In this document: in pieces, positions 37,417 through 49,749 of the stretch
Numbering within the stretch: position 1 is the stretch's first letter
Layout of the letters: each line of letters opens with the position of its first letter
Assembly (NCBI RefSeq): GCF_032118995.1
Contig: NC_092657.1
Span: 69,391-133,390, forward strand
Direction: 5' to 3'
Origin: Asterias amurensis
Taxonomy: Eukaryota > Echinodermata > Asteroidea > Forcipulatida > Asteriidae
DNA length: 64,000 nucleotides
The notes under the pieces: generated by a model
Databases searched by the model: none
Seen by the model: only the letters and a program-made list of their open reading frames with translations
Told to the model about the DNA's origin: nothing
Made by a program: the position numbers and the translations under genes

Positions 37417-38978
37417 AGTTTGTGTGCTGGGACTCACAGCTATGTACATGTAAACAACGAGAGTTGTTCTACTTCCAAACCTTACAGCTAAATATTTGTC
37501 AGTACAACAAACCATGCTTATAGCATTAATATCTGAGAGATTCCTAGTATTATACAGAATGCATTGAGTAAGCCTAATAATTGTGCATGCTTTTTGCAAG
37601 TAGAAATAATTTGATCTTCAAGAGATAAAGTATCTTGTGGTATTTATTATTTATTTCATTCACCTTGATTATGAAAACAAACATGTTTATTGTTAATTTT
37701 GCTTCATTTAGCAACCAATAAACAAATATATACATTTAGTTCAAAAGATGATACATTCACAAAGTACCAGCTTGAATGGCAAGGTTAATATCAGCAGGGG
37801 CACAGTGAAGGCATTCATTTCTTTCAGAGGGTTGTATAAAGACAGCTTGCCAAACAAAATGTTGCCCATTAACTCATTATTTAAAAAAAGACTGACTAGT
37901 TCATACAGCATGTAACCCTTCTTTGTATCCAAAACAACAACAAATAAATGTTGCTAGATGTAGAAGGCAGAATTAATGGACTAGAAGAACAACTATTGTC
38001 ATTTGGCAATTTGACTGATTTTTAGTCTGGATGTTCTTGACTTATAGTTTTTCAATAAGCTTTTAGTGAATCTGCATTTGGGTACAAGTTGAATTCTTCA
38101 GACAGCAGAGAGTTGCTATGTCACATGGCTCAGGGCAAGGTTTTGTGGAGGTTTATAACATACAGGAAATGCTGACAATACACAAGATCCTGGCACACTG
38201 GTACCAGGCTTTACAATACAATTCTCTGCATGTCTGATGATGTCATCGCAAGCTTGTCACTGATTGGCTAAAAGTCACAAGCACATTCTTCCTCATTTGC
38301 ATACCACACAATGTATGCAGTCTAGTGACTCACAAACAAGTTAAGTCCAGGGACTTAGTACTGTATTACACTGTTAGAAAAAAGACAATCCTGGCACAAT
38401 GGTACAAGGCTTTGACAATTTGGAGGTTGTCTTTTGTCTATAAAGCTCCCCCTTTGTAACAGGGCAACACTGTCTTCTTGTCAATCCAATTTGCGTATTC
38501 ACTAATGAAAGACCATCAAGTTGTTGTCTTAGATATTATTCAACCCCTAACTTACACATGGCTGAGTGCCAACTTGGCCTAAAATACAAACTAAGGCAAT
38601 TTGTAAACCCCTCCCCCCCCCCCCCCCCATCATACAAAAAAAACCTTAAATGTACAATCAATCACAAATTACCCAAAGTATACAATACACAATTGTTGCA
38701 CGCTATAACAGGGTCCATGGCGTTTTGTACACTCGAGGAGATCAACGGAACCGGAGGTGAAGTTCAATCTGGATATTATTTCAGGAAAATTAACAACTCA
38801 GCTTGAGATGAATCTTAGTGTTTTTAACATCAATCGTTTTTGAAGTCAGTTATTTATATTCATAAAAATATTTATACATGGGTCATTAAATAGCAATTGG
38901 CTTGATCATCACCTTTCTTTCATGCTTCTCTATAAATTTAATTACTGAGTTTTTAAGTATCAAATATTTTCATTGGTA
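37417..38978. other. No gene seen; poly-C run near 38,613
   Basis: A repeated phrase around GATCCTGGCACACTGGTAC (38,186) and ATCCTGGCACAATGGTAC (38,388) suggests an old duplication. A run of about 17 C lies near 38,613-38,629. No recognisable coding region. Confidence 0.4.
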
Positions 38979-39316
38979 TTAAAGGAACACGTTGCCTTGG
39001 ATCGGTCGAGTTGGTCTTTGAAAAGCATTTGAAACCGTTCGTTATAAAATGCATATGATTAGAAAGATGTTGTAAAAGTAGAATACAATGATCTACACAA
39101 ATATGCCTCGAAATTGCGTGGTTTTCCTTTTACCTCGTTGACAAACAAAACGTGTTAGTTGGCCACATATAAAGAATACCACGCAATTTTGAGTGATACT
39201 TGTGTGGACCATTATATCCTACTTTTAAAATATCTCTCTAACCATATGCATTTTATATTAACAGTTTCAAACGCTTTTTACCAACTTGTCCGATCCTAAG
39301 CAATGTGTTCCTTTAA
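38979..39316. mobile_element. MITE family B, full-length palindromic element
   Basis: TTAAAGGAACACGTTGCC at the left is matched inverted by GGCAACGTG-type sequence ending GTGTTCCTTTAA at the right. The two halves are complementary almost throughout (about 150 bp arms), so the 338-bp element folds into one long hairpin. The TTAA at both ends fits a TTAA target duplication, as used by piggyBac-type transposases. No coding capacity. Confidence 0.85.
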
Positions 39317-39387
39317 TTGCATCAAGCACAATTTAAAAACTTGTGTAGATCAACATAATTTATCACAAATACTAAACACTGACTTAA

Positions 39388-39618
39388 AGGCATTGGTTAC
39401 TGTTGGTAATTCTCAAAGACCAGTCTTCTCACTTGGTGTATCTCAACATATGCACACAATAACAAACCTGTGAAATTTGAGACCTCATCTGAGGTCTCCA
39501 ATTCAATTTGATTCTCACAGTGCTTTATACTATCAACAGCTCTCCATTGCTTGTTACCAAGTAAGTTTGTATGCTACTAATTTGCTAAGTAATTACCAAT
39601 AGTGTCCATGCCTTTAGG
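39388..39618. mobile_element. MITE family A, internally deleted
   Basis: Starts AAAGGCATTGGTTACTGTTGG and ends ACCAATAGTGTCCATGCCTT. The middle is reduced to GACCTCATCTGAGGTC. Confidence 0.75.
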
Positions 39619-40084
39619 AATATGATATGTGAAGCTTAATCCAATTAAAAAGGCACTTGATTATCAATCAAAATAAACAAGATCACCTACATCAATGCTT
39701 CAAGGAAATATTGCCAAGTTTTGATGCTGCATGACATGTCTAGTGTGCCACCATTGCTATATGGTCCATGCTGTCAACATTGAGCACTTTGTCTGTGATG
39801 AGATCCCTGGTTGTCTTGGTGATACCATGGAGATAAGATGTAAACATATCACTCTTAAGAATTAGAAGACTACGAGGTTGAAGGAGCAAAGATAAGACAT
39901 GATGTTGGACTGGTCTCTCAGATAAGGAACTCCCATCCTAAAGAGGAAAGAAAACAATGTGAAAATAAATCATTAGAAACCAGTATCTCTATTGGAATAA
40001 TCTGTAAAACTGTTAAGCACTCAAAAGTACACAGGAAAAATGTGGAGCTGAAATAACAAACTGACCCAAATTCCATGACACTAT

Positions 40085-40465
40085 TTGTTGCTGGTTGCAG
40101 CTAGATGCAAACTTGTTATGCCACGCAGATTTGCTAAGTCAATGCAAGCATTTCTTACTGGTTACAAACAAACTTTTGCAGAGCAGATATGCATACAAGT
40201 CATTTTTACTATGTATTCAACCATAGATTTGCTAAGTATACAAGTCATTCCTGCTGGTTGCAAAGCAAACTAACTTTTGCTAAACAGATTTGCTACGTAT
40301 TCAAACACTGTTCCTAGATACAAAACTTGTTTTTGGTAGCAGATCCGCTAAGTATACAAGTCATTCTTGCTGGTTGCATTGCAAACTTGTTTTAGCTAAG
40401 CAGATTTGCTATGTATTGTTCCTAGAAGCAAACTTGATTTTTGCAAACAGATTTGCTAACCATTC
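40085..40465. repeat. Degenerate tandem repeat around CAGATTTGCTAAGTAT
   Basis: CAGATTTGCTAAGTAT and TACAAGTCATTCTTGCTGG recur about four times with indels over 380 bp. This is a diverged minisatellite of roughly 100 bp. Confidence 0.65.
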
Positions 40466-40625
40466 TTAAAGACACTGGACACTATTGGTAATTGTCAAAG
40501 ACTAGTCTTCACAGTTGGTGTATCTCAACATATGCATAAAATAACAAAACTGACAAACCTATGAACATTTTAGCTCAATCAGTCGACGTAGTTGTGAGAT
40601 ATTAATGAAAGAAAAAAACACCCTT
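40466..40625 (+). mobile_element. MITE family A, 3' truncated
   Basis: The left end AAAGACACTGGACACTATTGG through TGAAAGAAAAAAACACCCTTG is clear; homology then stops abruptly. Confidence 0.75.
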
Positions 40626-41204
40626 GCTTACCGTAAGCAAATAATCAACGCTAGTGGAAGCAGGGAATTCTGCGCTTACATGTCAAGTGTGTTTCACAAG
40701 ATAGCGGGGAATTTTGGCTTGAGCGTTTGCGTTCTCCACGGTAGCATTCTACACTTACACACAAGAGGGCAGTATACCGACTTAATTGGTTGATTAGCGC
40801 TTGCATCACAGCCTGAGAGAGTTGATGGTAGTCCTCACTTTGCTTCCTGGTTCCATGCTGGAGAGTTGAGACGCTTGCATGTGCTGGGCTACTTCTAGGT
40901 CAAAAAAAAGAATAAAGTTTAACCCAAATGAACAACAAAAATGCATGATTTAGACATGATACACAATTCAATTCAGTTCAATGCAATTCAATTCAATTTA
41001 TTTATTTCATCACAGATTACAGGTAAAAAGTGAAAATTGCTTTCCCTGTGTGCACTAAAAAGATTCAAATATGATACTTATAGAAAAACAAACAAAACAT
41101 TACATTTTAAAAACACAGAATTCATTACAATACTTCTAACACTTGGAAATAACATCCCTCTCTGAGAAACCTGCTCGTAGCTTTCAATCCCCAACTTCTA
41201 GTTG

Positions 41205-41440
41205 GTAGCTAGAGGCAGTTCCAATCCTATGTTTTAGCAGGGGGCACTGCAAATTAATAGATGTTAAATTTGTATCAGGGATCAAGAATATTCATTTTGG
41301 TTTTACCCACATAATATTTTGTTTCCCTCGATACAAATTTGAAATCATTGCAGTACCTGCTGCTAAAACATAGGATTCGAACTGTCTCTAGCTACCAGGC
41401 AATCTCAGTGGTCTAGTTGGTAAGACACTGCTCTAGAATT
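41205..41440 (+). mobile_element. SINE-like unit with inverted body and tRNA-like head, split
   Basis: GGTAGCTAGAGGCAGTTC (41,205 onward) is repeated inverted as GAACTGTCTCTAGCTACC (to about 41,398), forming a hairpin of about 195 bp. The tRNA-like head follows with A-box TGGTCTAGTTGG. The rest of the head, with B-box GGGTTCGAATACC, resumes at 42,041 after an inserted element. Confidence 0.6.
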
Positions 41441-42036
41441 CGTCGGTCATACCACGAACTGACCAAACTGACTCAAATCACACAATTTTGCAATTTTTTT
41501 TTTAATTATCAGCAAGTTTCAATGCCTAATATGTAATAGTTTGGTATTTACACTAACTAGTAAGAACGACGCATCGCTGGACTTGCCATTTTGTCGTTTC
41601 ACAAAGTGACCTAACTAGATACGTCGCTTTACCAATGGTAAAGGATTAGGGCGCGCGAGAAAATGTTCGTACCACAAAGTGACCTAACTGGGGAGCATAG
41701 TATTTTCACAAAGTGACTGATCTCAGTAGGTCTCTATTACACATTGCTTTGTACACAGCGCGCTGCAGGCAAAAATGAAATTTTCATTTTCACAAAGTGA
41801 CCTATCTGTTTAGGAATTAATTACTAATTAAAATAGTTTTAGGGATGAAAACACATTGATAGTTCTGTATGAATAAAGTATTCAGCTTTGTTTTCATGAT
41901 AAAATAGTACAATAAAGTTAGTAAGCAGACTCCGAAACAGCAGTTTGAAAAGTAGTGCAACTTCAATCGAGATTTTCTCTGAAAACGTTTTTTTTAAACA
42001 GTGAACGAGTTAGGTCACACCGTGGTACGGACGACG
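41441..42036. mobile_element. TIR element inserted in a tRNA-like SINE head
   Basis: The left end CGTCGGTCATACCACG and the inverted right end (reverse complement CGTCGTCCGTACCACG) match at about 18 of 24 positions. AATT flanks both sides. The interior repeats ACAAAGTGACCTAACT-like motifs four times (about 41,600, 41,672, 41,714, 41,790), with the inverse near the right end. This is 596 bp with no coding frame. Confidence 0.6.
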
Positions 42037-42110
42037 AATTGCAAAGGTCAAGGGTTCGAATACCAACCAGGTAATATGCCTTTTTTTACAGAACTCAGGT
42101 AACACACATT

Positions 42111-43000
42111 GGTGTATATGGGTTTCACAAAATCAATTCAAAGCCCAAGAAAAACATTTGGTATATTTGGATTGCACACAAGTGGAAAAAGACAGTGTTT
42201 ATGTGTCTTGAATATAAACAATATTTGTTTCAAAATTTTTCAACCAGATTTGAGAGTTGAAATGGACGTGTTACGTTCCCACGTAACCTCTTCTGACTAT
42301 GAAACCTTAGATGAACACTATCTTCTTTGTCATTAGCCCTATGTGCAATAGTGATAACCCAACACTGAATTTGTTCGTACCAAAATTGGACCAGACTATT
42401 TGTTTGTGTCCCAGGCTCTGTTGTGTTGCAGTGAGTTGAATGAGGGACAGAGCTGTCTGAGTTGACTAATATCTTGAATATTGCTTCCTTGGTGTGAATT
42501 GAAACGCCAGTTATCAGGTTGATCTATCCCTTCAGCTCATCAGTTACTTCCAGACCAGTAGACAGAAGGCTGAAAATGAAACAAAAACAAATAATTCATT
42601 ATTTGTTTGTACTTTTGGTTTGCAGGCTGCATGATAGAATCAGAAAGTGGATTCCAAAAGGTGTTTTCAATTTCAAGCAATGTCTTTTGCCCCAAAGATA
42701 AACAACAAATAGTCTTAACTATTTTTTTAATTATCTTTGGTGAAAAAGACATTAAAATGACCTGACGTTTGAACCATAGCAGAGTCTTGAGTTGTAGGCA
42801 CTTCCCAACAGCCATTTATATTTTCTCAATATTTTCTGAAAGATACACAACTTTTTTTTTAAACTTCATGATCATTTCCTTTGATGAGAGGAGTATTAAT
42901 ATGTTTATGTTTGTGCAATTCTCAACTTAAAACCTACTTAACAAGTGTTTGAATAAACAGTGGCTTCTTAGAATGAGAGCAGCGTTTTAATTATGATACC
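42111..43000. other. No gene seen
   Basis: Short frames on both strands (75 codons at 42,109; 91 codons at 42,540-42,815 minus) show no domain, signal or splice support. Confidence 0.35.
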
Positions 43001-43380
43001 TATTCCTTTAACATGTAAAGCACCATAATGGTTTACAAGGTGCTGTGGCGCAATATGCAGCCTATCAAACCAGGAACACCGGGGCGAACCCCTTCTTTTT
43101 TCAATAAGTGCACTGCCATATTCCAACAATGTACAGTTCCTTTATTCTTATAGTTTTTTCCCCAATCAAAAAAAAAACAAAGATCTACTTAGATTGGTAT
43201 CATCCACAATGTGCCAGACTCAGGTATGAGCAGAATGCGCTACTTTCAAACGTTTTTACAAAGCAATTATTGTTAAGTGTCTTTTTTAATGGCACAAGAG
43301 TCTTAAACGAGTATCAAACCCACACTCTGCTGCTCACAACACCAGAGCTTGGCTCCAGTGATATGCCAGTCATCTGTTAA
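43001..43380 (-). mobile_element. tRNA-derived SINE, minus strand
   Basis: The body (CAAGGTGCTGTGGCGCAATATG to CGGGGCGAACCCCTTC, plus-strand wording) is followed by a degenerate tRNA-like head with atcaaaccc in place of the B-box (43,313-43,380). It is the reverse of the plus-strand SINE body at 18,440-18,600. Confidence 0.6.
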
Positions 43381-43767
43381 TCCAGAGGCATTGCTTCAAA
43401 TCCAACGCCCATAATGTTGTTTTTGTTCAACCCCCAAATCATCTAAACTTTAACCAGTTATTTTCCCATGTGGGTTGATGTTCAATAAGGCATTCTTGAG
43501 AACCTTGTCTAACACAGAATGTTATTTGTTTTTGATAATTAAGAAAGTCTATCAGGAAGAGGATGAATAACAGTAATAATAACTATCTATTTTATGAGCA
43601 TTTTAGAATAATGTGTCAATGAGCTTTACAACTGCTCTGTTCCGTGCACTCTTAAAGCTTTTTCAAACACAATATTAACCGCTACCCTCGCAGATGCCTA
43701 TTTATACCCCTTAAAGGATACAAGCGTCATGACCAGGATTCAAACCCACAATTCCATGTGTTAAGAT

Positions 43768-43822
43768 ACACCAAGTGAGAATACTGGTCTTTGACAATTA
43801 CCTAATGTGTCCAGTGTGTTAA
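43768..43822 (+). mobile_element. MITE family A, terminal fragment
   Basis: Only the last 50 bp or so is left: GATACACCAAGTGAGAATAC to CTAATGTGTCCAGTGTGTT. Confidence 0.55.
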
Positions 43823-44217
43823 AGTCCATATTAGTTTTACAATCCAACTTGTGCTGTCAATAGAAGGTGTGTATCTCAGAGGAAAAGAGGCATAAACTCA
43901 AAACAATTGTCTTACCCATAATAGATACAGGCTTTAAATGTTTTACTATTTCACTTGTTTGGTTCCATAAAAGTATATTATTTTACTATTTCGGACAAAT
44001 AATAACTTGTTTGCAAAAAAAACCCTCACACATCAAATCATGGTCTGACCAAATCACTTTGCGTACCCAGCGTTGAATCAGCAATTTAAGGGTTCTGGAC
44101 CCAGCCAACCCTAGGTTCGCAGGCGGCATAGAAAAACAGCTCAGGGAGGCCATTCCCCAACTTGGTATGCAAGAACATAATATGGCAAAAGGAATAAATA
44201 GCAGTGAGAATGATTGT

Positions 44218-45122
44218 GATGACATTGTCAATGTTAATGGCCTTATCCAATCGTCATCCAGTTGTATGATACCATTAATCCTCTGATGATACAAGTTGCA
44301 ATCATCTTAAAGACACTGGACACTATTAGTACATTGTCAGAGACCAGTCTCACTTGGTGTATCTCAACATTCTTAAATACACTGGACACTATTAGTACAT
44401 TGTCAAAGACCAGTCTTCTCACTTGGTGTATCTCAACATTCTTAAATACACTGGACACTATTAGTACATTGTCAGAGACCAGTCTTCTCACTTGGTGTAT
44501 CTCAACATTCTTAAAGACACTGGACACTATTGTTACATTGTCAGAGACCAGTCTCACTTGATGTATCTCAACATTCTTAAAGACACTGGGCACTATTAGT
44601 ACATTGTCAGAGACCAGTCTCACTTGGTGTATCTCAACATTCTTAAATACACTGGACACTATTAGTACATTGTCAGAGACCAGTCTTCTCACTTGATGTA
44701 TCTCAACATTCTTAAAGACACTGGACACTATTAGTACATTGTCAGAGACCAGTCTCTCACTTGATGTATCTCAACATTCTTAAATACACTGGACACTATT
44801 AGTACATTGTCAGAGACCAGTCTTCTCACTTGATGTATCTCAACATTCTTAAAGACACTGGACACTATTAGTACATTGTCAGAGACCAGTCTCTCACTTG
44901 ATGTATCTCAACATACTTGTGATGACATTGACAATGTTAATGGCCTTATCCAATTGTCATCCAGTTGTATGATACCATTAATCCTCTGATCTACAATAAT
45001 ACAAGTTGCAATCATCTTAAAGACACTGGACACTATTAGTACATTGTCAGAGACCAGTCTCTCACTTGATGTATCTCAACATTCTTAAAGACACTGGGCA
45101 CTATTAGTACATTGTCACAAAC
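44218..45122. repeat. 66-69-bp tandem array made from a MITE terminus, with duplicated flank
   Basis: Nine units from 44,307 to 44,912 begin CTTAAAGACACTGGACAC and end GTATCTCAACATT. This is the outermost segment of MITE family A. The preceding unique flank (44,218-44,306, from TGATGACATTGTCAATG) is repeated at 44,922-45,018 and followed by two more units. A 161-codon minus-strand frame and a 99-codon plus-strand frame are shadows of the unit. Confidence 0.9.
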
Positions 45123-45412
45123 ATCAACAGATTAACCTGTAGAAATTTGAGATCAATCAGCCATTTTGGTCGCGAGATATAGTGAACAAATTATTACATA
45201 TTTTGCATGACAATGATGCCAAACAAAAACGAATTAAAAGCTCACTGAGCGATAAACTCCAAACGCGAGATAAATTTTATTTTTTTCTCATCAAATATGA
45301 CATTTCAAACAGAAATGTTTCAAGAGATGTTTTCTGCCATCATCATCATTAGATCGTGAATCTGTAATCTGAGACAGTTTTTTTTTTCTTACCAATTCTG
45401 TCATGTTCCTTT

Positions 45413-45780
45413 AAAGGCACTTGACACTGTTGGTAATTACTCAAAATATCTGTTGGCTCAAAAACTTACTTGGTAATGAGCATTGGAGAGCTGTTGATAG
45501 TACAAAACATTGTCAGAAACGGCTCCCTCTGAAAGAACGTAGTTTTTGAGAAAGAAGTACTTTCTCACTAAAATATTTGAATAGAATTTGAAACGTCAAT
45601 TAAGGTCTCCAATTCAAGCATCTGAAAGCACACAACTTGTGTGACAAAGGTGTTTTACGTCAATTATTCTCTCCCAACTTTGACGACCAACCAAGCTCAA
45701 ATTTTTGCAGGTGTTATGTTGAGATACACCAAGTGAGAAGACTGGTATTTGACAATTATCAAAGGTGTCCAGTGTCTTGA
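45413..45780. mobile_element. MITE family A inside duplicated block A
   Basis: Begins AAAGGCACTTGACACTGTTGG and ends CAAAGGTGTCCAGTGTCTT. The same insertion is at 61,868-62,133 in block B, where about 95 bp is deleted from the middle. The insertion therefore predates the duplication. Confidence 0.85.
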
Positions 45781-45960
45781 AATGTGATGATAACAATAAA
45801 ATATACATTTCACATTCTTTTGAATGTTAAGGCATTTTCATACATTGCTTACAACTTTTCTAATAATAAAGGTTATCTAACTTACAAAGCAAATTATGGC
45901 AAAATATACAATAGTTAGTTTTATTACATTTTGATGAGTAATGATTTTCAAAGCAACTCG

Positions 45961-46256
45961 TTGCATGCAATGTTAAACTTCATAGAATGCTTCTCTTATC
46001 AAAAGGAAAAGGTTGCACTACTTAATGAACAACCCCATAATGTAATAATCAACCCTTTGCATGCAATGTTAAACTTCATATATTGCTTCTCTTATCAAGA
46101 TGAAAAGGTTGCACTACTTAATGAACAACCCCATAATGTAATAATCAACCCTTTGCATGCAATGTTAAACTTCATAGATTGCTTCTCTTATCAAAAGGAA
46201 AAGGTTACACTATTTAATGAACAACCCCATAATGTAATAATCAACCCTTTGCATGC
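45961..46256. repeat. 96-bp tandem repeat, three copies
   Basis: TTGCATGCAATGTTAAAC recurs at 45,961, 46,057 and 46,153, with a partial fourth at 46,249. The period is a multiple of three, so an open 137-codon plus-strand frame runs through it with a 32-residue repeat. Block B has two copies at 62,315 and 62,410. It lies in the 3' flank of TRIM copy A, antisense to it. Confidence 0.9.
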
Positions 46257-46610
46257 TACTATTTCTTGCAAATACTATTTTCTGCTTTTATTTCTTGCAA
46301 ATACTATTTTCTGCCCGATGGAGTGTTTTTCAGAAACTCCTTAAAATAAACAAGCCTGTACTCGAGATAGTTTTTCTCCGAACATTATTTTACTGCAAAA
46401 TGCAAAATGAGTCAACAATGTAAATAATTGCAACCAGGTATTACAGACAGATTTAATCAACTCAATGTCATAACATTGAGAACTAAAATTAATTGGTTAT
46501 TTGAACTTTTCAGTTTGCACAACTTTGTGATTTAATTTGATTGCCATAATTTGGTGGTCAGTTCAATCAATGAGACAGTATTTGACCAGTATCATCATTA
46601 TTAGATAATA

Positions 46611-49281
46611 TTACACCTTGTTATAAATCTTCACTGATTTGTTGTCTGCCACTGCAAGCTGCTGACCATCTGATGTCAATGAGATTCCACCAGGGCTGAA
46701 CAGACCCTGAGCAATACAGCTGAGAAATCTACCCTGAGTGTCATACTGATGAATATGACCAGTGCCTGCCCCATTCCACATTGCAATGTAGATAGATGAG
46801 CTATCACAGCATACACCTTTGCAGTTTCCAACTGGTTGACTATTGATCTTTGGATTGATGCTGAATAGTGTAATACCAGTGAGTTCAACAATGTCTACTT
46901 GATGTCTGTCCCCACTGACTACAACTCTGTCCTTGCTGTCAATGGCCAAGTAGTGAGGTTTTGTCTGAACTAAAACAGTGTCAATGAGTGAACCATCACT
47001 GGATCTGTGTTTAGTTATAACTGACCTCTTCACATCCCCGACCATGATTGTATCCTTTATGACTGCTACACACTCAAGGTCTACTGATGTCTTGCCAACT
47101 TCACTATGAGGCACTGTGTGGAATTCAAACATCTTGTTGCCATTCCTATTGTACATCTTGACAGAGTCGGTCCTATCTACAATCACTAACTGATTCTGGA
47201 ATGCAGCAACAGCCAGAGGGTCTGGAAAACAGATAAACAAACGGATAGAACCCAATACAATGAATGAATATTCATTTGAAAAAAAAACTTACAATAATTT
47301 GATTTTTGTAAAAAAAAAAAAAAGATCATTATTTATTTGAATGTTTCCTGTGCTGTAAAAGCTCTTTGTATGTTGCTTCCAATTCACAATCATACATGTA
47401 ACAATGACATGTAACAATGACATACAGTAGAACAATAAACAACAATTTGTTCATATTAGCAAGGTTACTATTAATCAAGATATTCAAATAGTATTGAATT
47501 CTTTCTTTTTAATTCTTCTTTTCTGTTTTCACCAAAATAATTAATTTGTTTATTAATTTATTTATTTATAATATTAATTTGGTATTAAACTGCTTTTGTT
47601 GGTTTAAATTAGAGGAATGTCAATTATTGAGAATAACAGCAGCAGAGTGGATTTAGTGATCATGCAGCAAATGGATGTAGTCCTAGTCTACAAGGTACAG
47701 TGAAATAGCAAGAACCATTCAATTTCATGACATACAGTTTGACTACCACAGAAACCTTGTATTGATCACAACCAATGCTGTGATGTTTGAACATTCTAAT
47801 GATTGACTTGAGTTGAGAAAAGCAAACAATGTTTGATAAATATTTCTCAGATTTGATTGTGGTATTGGATTGGAATAAATCCTTATTTTCATAGAATACT
47901 TTCTAACTGTCACCTTGAAACCAAACAAGAGTACTTTTTCCACAGTTATATCTAAGATTTACAACAATATACCCCTGACTAAATGATTTGTATGGAACTT
48001 ACAGCTTGATAATGGGATAGATTTCTTCTGTTGTCCCTTAGTGTCGTAGATTACCACTCTTTTATTCAAGTGGTCTGCCACTGCCATCTCATCCCCAGGT
48101 ACAGATGCTTCAATATCAGAGGCCCCATTGATTCCTTCATCATACTCCAAACTAAGCTCCCACTTTGGCTCCTTCATACATGTACTCAGATTACCCAGGG
48201 AGATATCACAAACCCCTGGAGTGAATCTCAGATGGTCGAGGGTCGAATCTATCTTGGGTTGATTTTGATCTATGAGTCCCTTCAAGTCCTTACTGATTGT
48301 TGGATAGCTTGCAAAGAAGTCAGGCACTGATGAATTCTTGAAGATGTCTTTGGCGCTCTGAAGTGATTGCTGTATTTGCTGCAAGTTTACACTAACTGCT
48401 TGCTCAAATTCCTCCAATTTCTTGTTTCGATCTTTAAGGATTGTTTGTAATTCATCCATGATGCGACTCTCTTGAGCTGTTACCTTAGCCCTGATCCCAT
48501 CAGCTCTGTTCTTCACGTGTGCCATGGTTCTCTTAACTGCAATGTTTAGGTTGTCTTTCATTGTTGAGGCAGTTGCTTGAGATTGTTCAAGCTTCTTCAT
48601 GGTTTCTTCAAGGGGAGTAAAGAGTTGAGCCAATGTCTGTTTGTATGTGGATGAGGCTTGGTTGCAGTCAATATACTCATGTTGTGGATTACGGTGATCG
48701 ATGACAGTACAATCTCTACAAATCATCACATCACATGTTGTACAGTAGAACCTCATCACTTCACCTTCATGAGGTTGGCATTCTGGATGGCGTTTTGGTT
48801 TTGTCTTTTTCATTGCAGTTTTCCCATCTCTAACATCTTTCAAAGTAGCTACTGTATGGCTTAACAATGAGGGAATTTTCTTGTGCATTTTGTAGCAGTT
48901 TGCACAAATAAACATGGGGCAGTCGTAACAGAAATGTGTTGCCTTGTTTTTTTCCTCACATAAATTACAGACCAACTTGCTGTGTTCAAGTGAACTGACC
49001 TGCTCCAGTTGACCTGCAAGACCAGTTAAAATGAAGTTACTCTTAAAATCTTCAACACCCGTCTCAGGAAGTTGTGTCTCCTTTCGACACAAAGGACAAA
49101 TAAGCATCTTTGCATCTTTGTAGTTGGTAGTGTGATATTCAAGTAAACAGTGTTTACAGAAGCTGTGAAGACAGTCTAGTAGTTTGGGTTCCGTGTACTC
49201 CTCTTGACAAATACTGCACTCCAGATAATCCTTTCTGATTTGTTCTAGAGCTGAACCTTGTGCTGGTTTAGAAAATGCCAT
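46611..49281 (-). CDS. TRIM protein: RING, two B-boxes, coiled coil, NHL-like propeller (copy A)
   Basis: Two exons, 49,281-48,003 and 47,221-46,611, are split by a 781-bp phase-1 intron (donor gtaagt, acceptor tttatctgttttccag), giving 629 residues. The start ATG has a good context (AAAATGG). The RING C3HC4 ligands are C22, C25, C37, H39, C42, C45, C62 and C65. B-box 1 uses C105, C108, C118, C121, C126, C129, H133 and H142. B-box 2 uses C168, H171, C180, C183, C188, C191, H196 and H201. A coiled coil follows (about 205-330). From about 385 to the end, NHL/six-bladed-propeller-like repeats such as LAIDSKDRVVVSG and ISLTSDGQQLAVAD appear. By family it should be a RING E3 ubiquitin ligase whose propeller binds a protein or RNA partner; the substrate is unknown. 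Architecture resembles TRIM45/TRIM56/TRIM71-type proteins, many of which act in innate immunity or development, and I cannot assign orthology. ATTAAA at 46,536-46,531 may be the poly(A) signal. All zinc ligands and both frames are intact. Confidence 0.9.
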
Positions 49282-49391
49282 TTTGATCTGAATAAAAAAA
49301 AAATAACAAACTCGTTAATCAAATATTATAAACCACAAGGGAAACTGACCGGATAAATTTTAATTGATTTGGGTTTGAACAAACATTATCA

Positions 49392-49475
49392 CTAGAGTGG
49401 GACTCGAACCATGGACCTCCAGATTAACATGGCAGTGCTCTGTATACCAACTGAGCTATCTAGCCAACATAGAGA
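49392..49475 (-). mobile_element. tRNA-like SINE head, minus strand
   Basis: The minus strand reads TAGCTCAGTTGG (canonical A-box) and GGTTCGAGTCCC (B-box), then GTTCAAACCCAAAT. The same family occurs inverted at 49,845-50,105. It lies about 110 bp upstream of TRIM copy A and could offer a Pol III promoter there. Confidence 0.6.
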
Positions 49476-49749
49476 GACTGATAACACAGGGCTAGATAAT
49501 AATTTGGGGTTCTAATCATCCTTACTCACAGCTAAGAGCTGAATTGCGAAGGATGCGGCTACAACGTGTTCGAGAAGCTGGCATGCAAGGGCGCCTTTGG
49601 CTGCCAGCCACATCAACCCATTATGACCACAGAGCACAGCCAAGATCGAAATTGTTACATTTTACCTGAGGGAGGAAAACCCGATGGTCTGGAAAACCCT
49701 CGATGCACAGCAGAGAACAAACGCACAACTCAACTCACATATGGCCCTG

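Larger units (their letters stand above)
45208..48002 (-). repeat. Segmental duplication, block A (with TRIM copy A)
   Basis: From GACAATGATGCCAAAC onward this block matches 61,665 to the end of the window in the same order: a spacer, a MITE family A copy, a 96-bp tandem repeat, the 3' flank, the NHL exon and the intron. Offsets of about 16.2-16.5 kb vary with indels. The paralogous 3' flank even keeps a variant poly(A) signal ATTAAA 75 nt past each stop codon. Confidence 0.9.

Noticed and set aside
43986-44294. 102-codon minus-strand frame with hydrophobic stretch
   Set aside because: No recognisable domain; partly overlaps duplicated repeat flank.
44243-44728. 161-codon minus-strand gene with repeated SSVFKNVEIHQVR
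   Set aside because: Shadow of the 66-69-bp MITE-end array.
45931-46344. 137-codon plus-strand gene with a 32-residue repeat
   Set aside because: Shadow of the 96-bp tandem repeat in the TRIM 3' flank; the paralogous block B has a one-base shift that breaks the frame.
48031-48330. 99-codon plus-strand frame
   Set aside because: Antisense to exon 1 of TRIM copy A.
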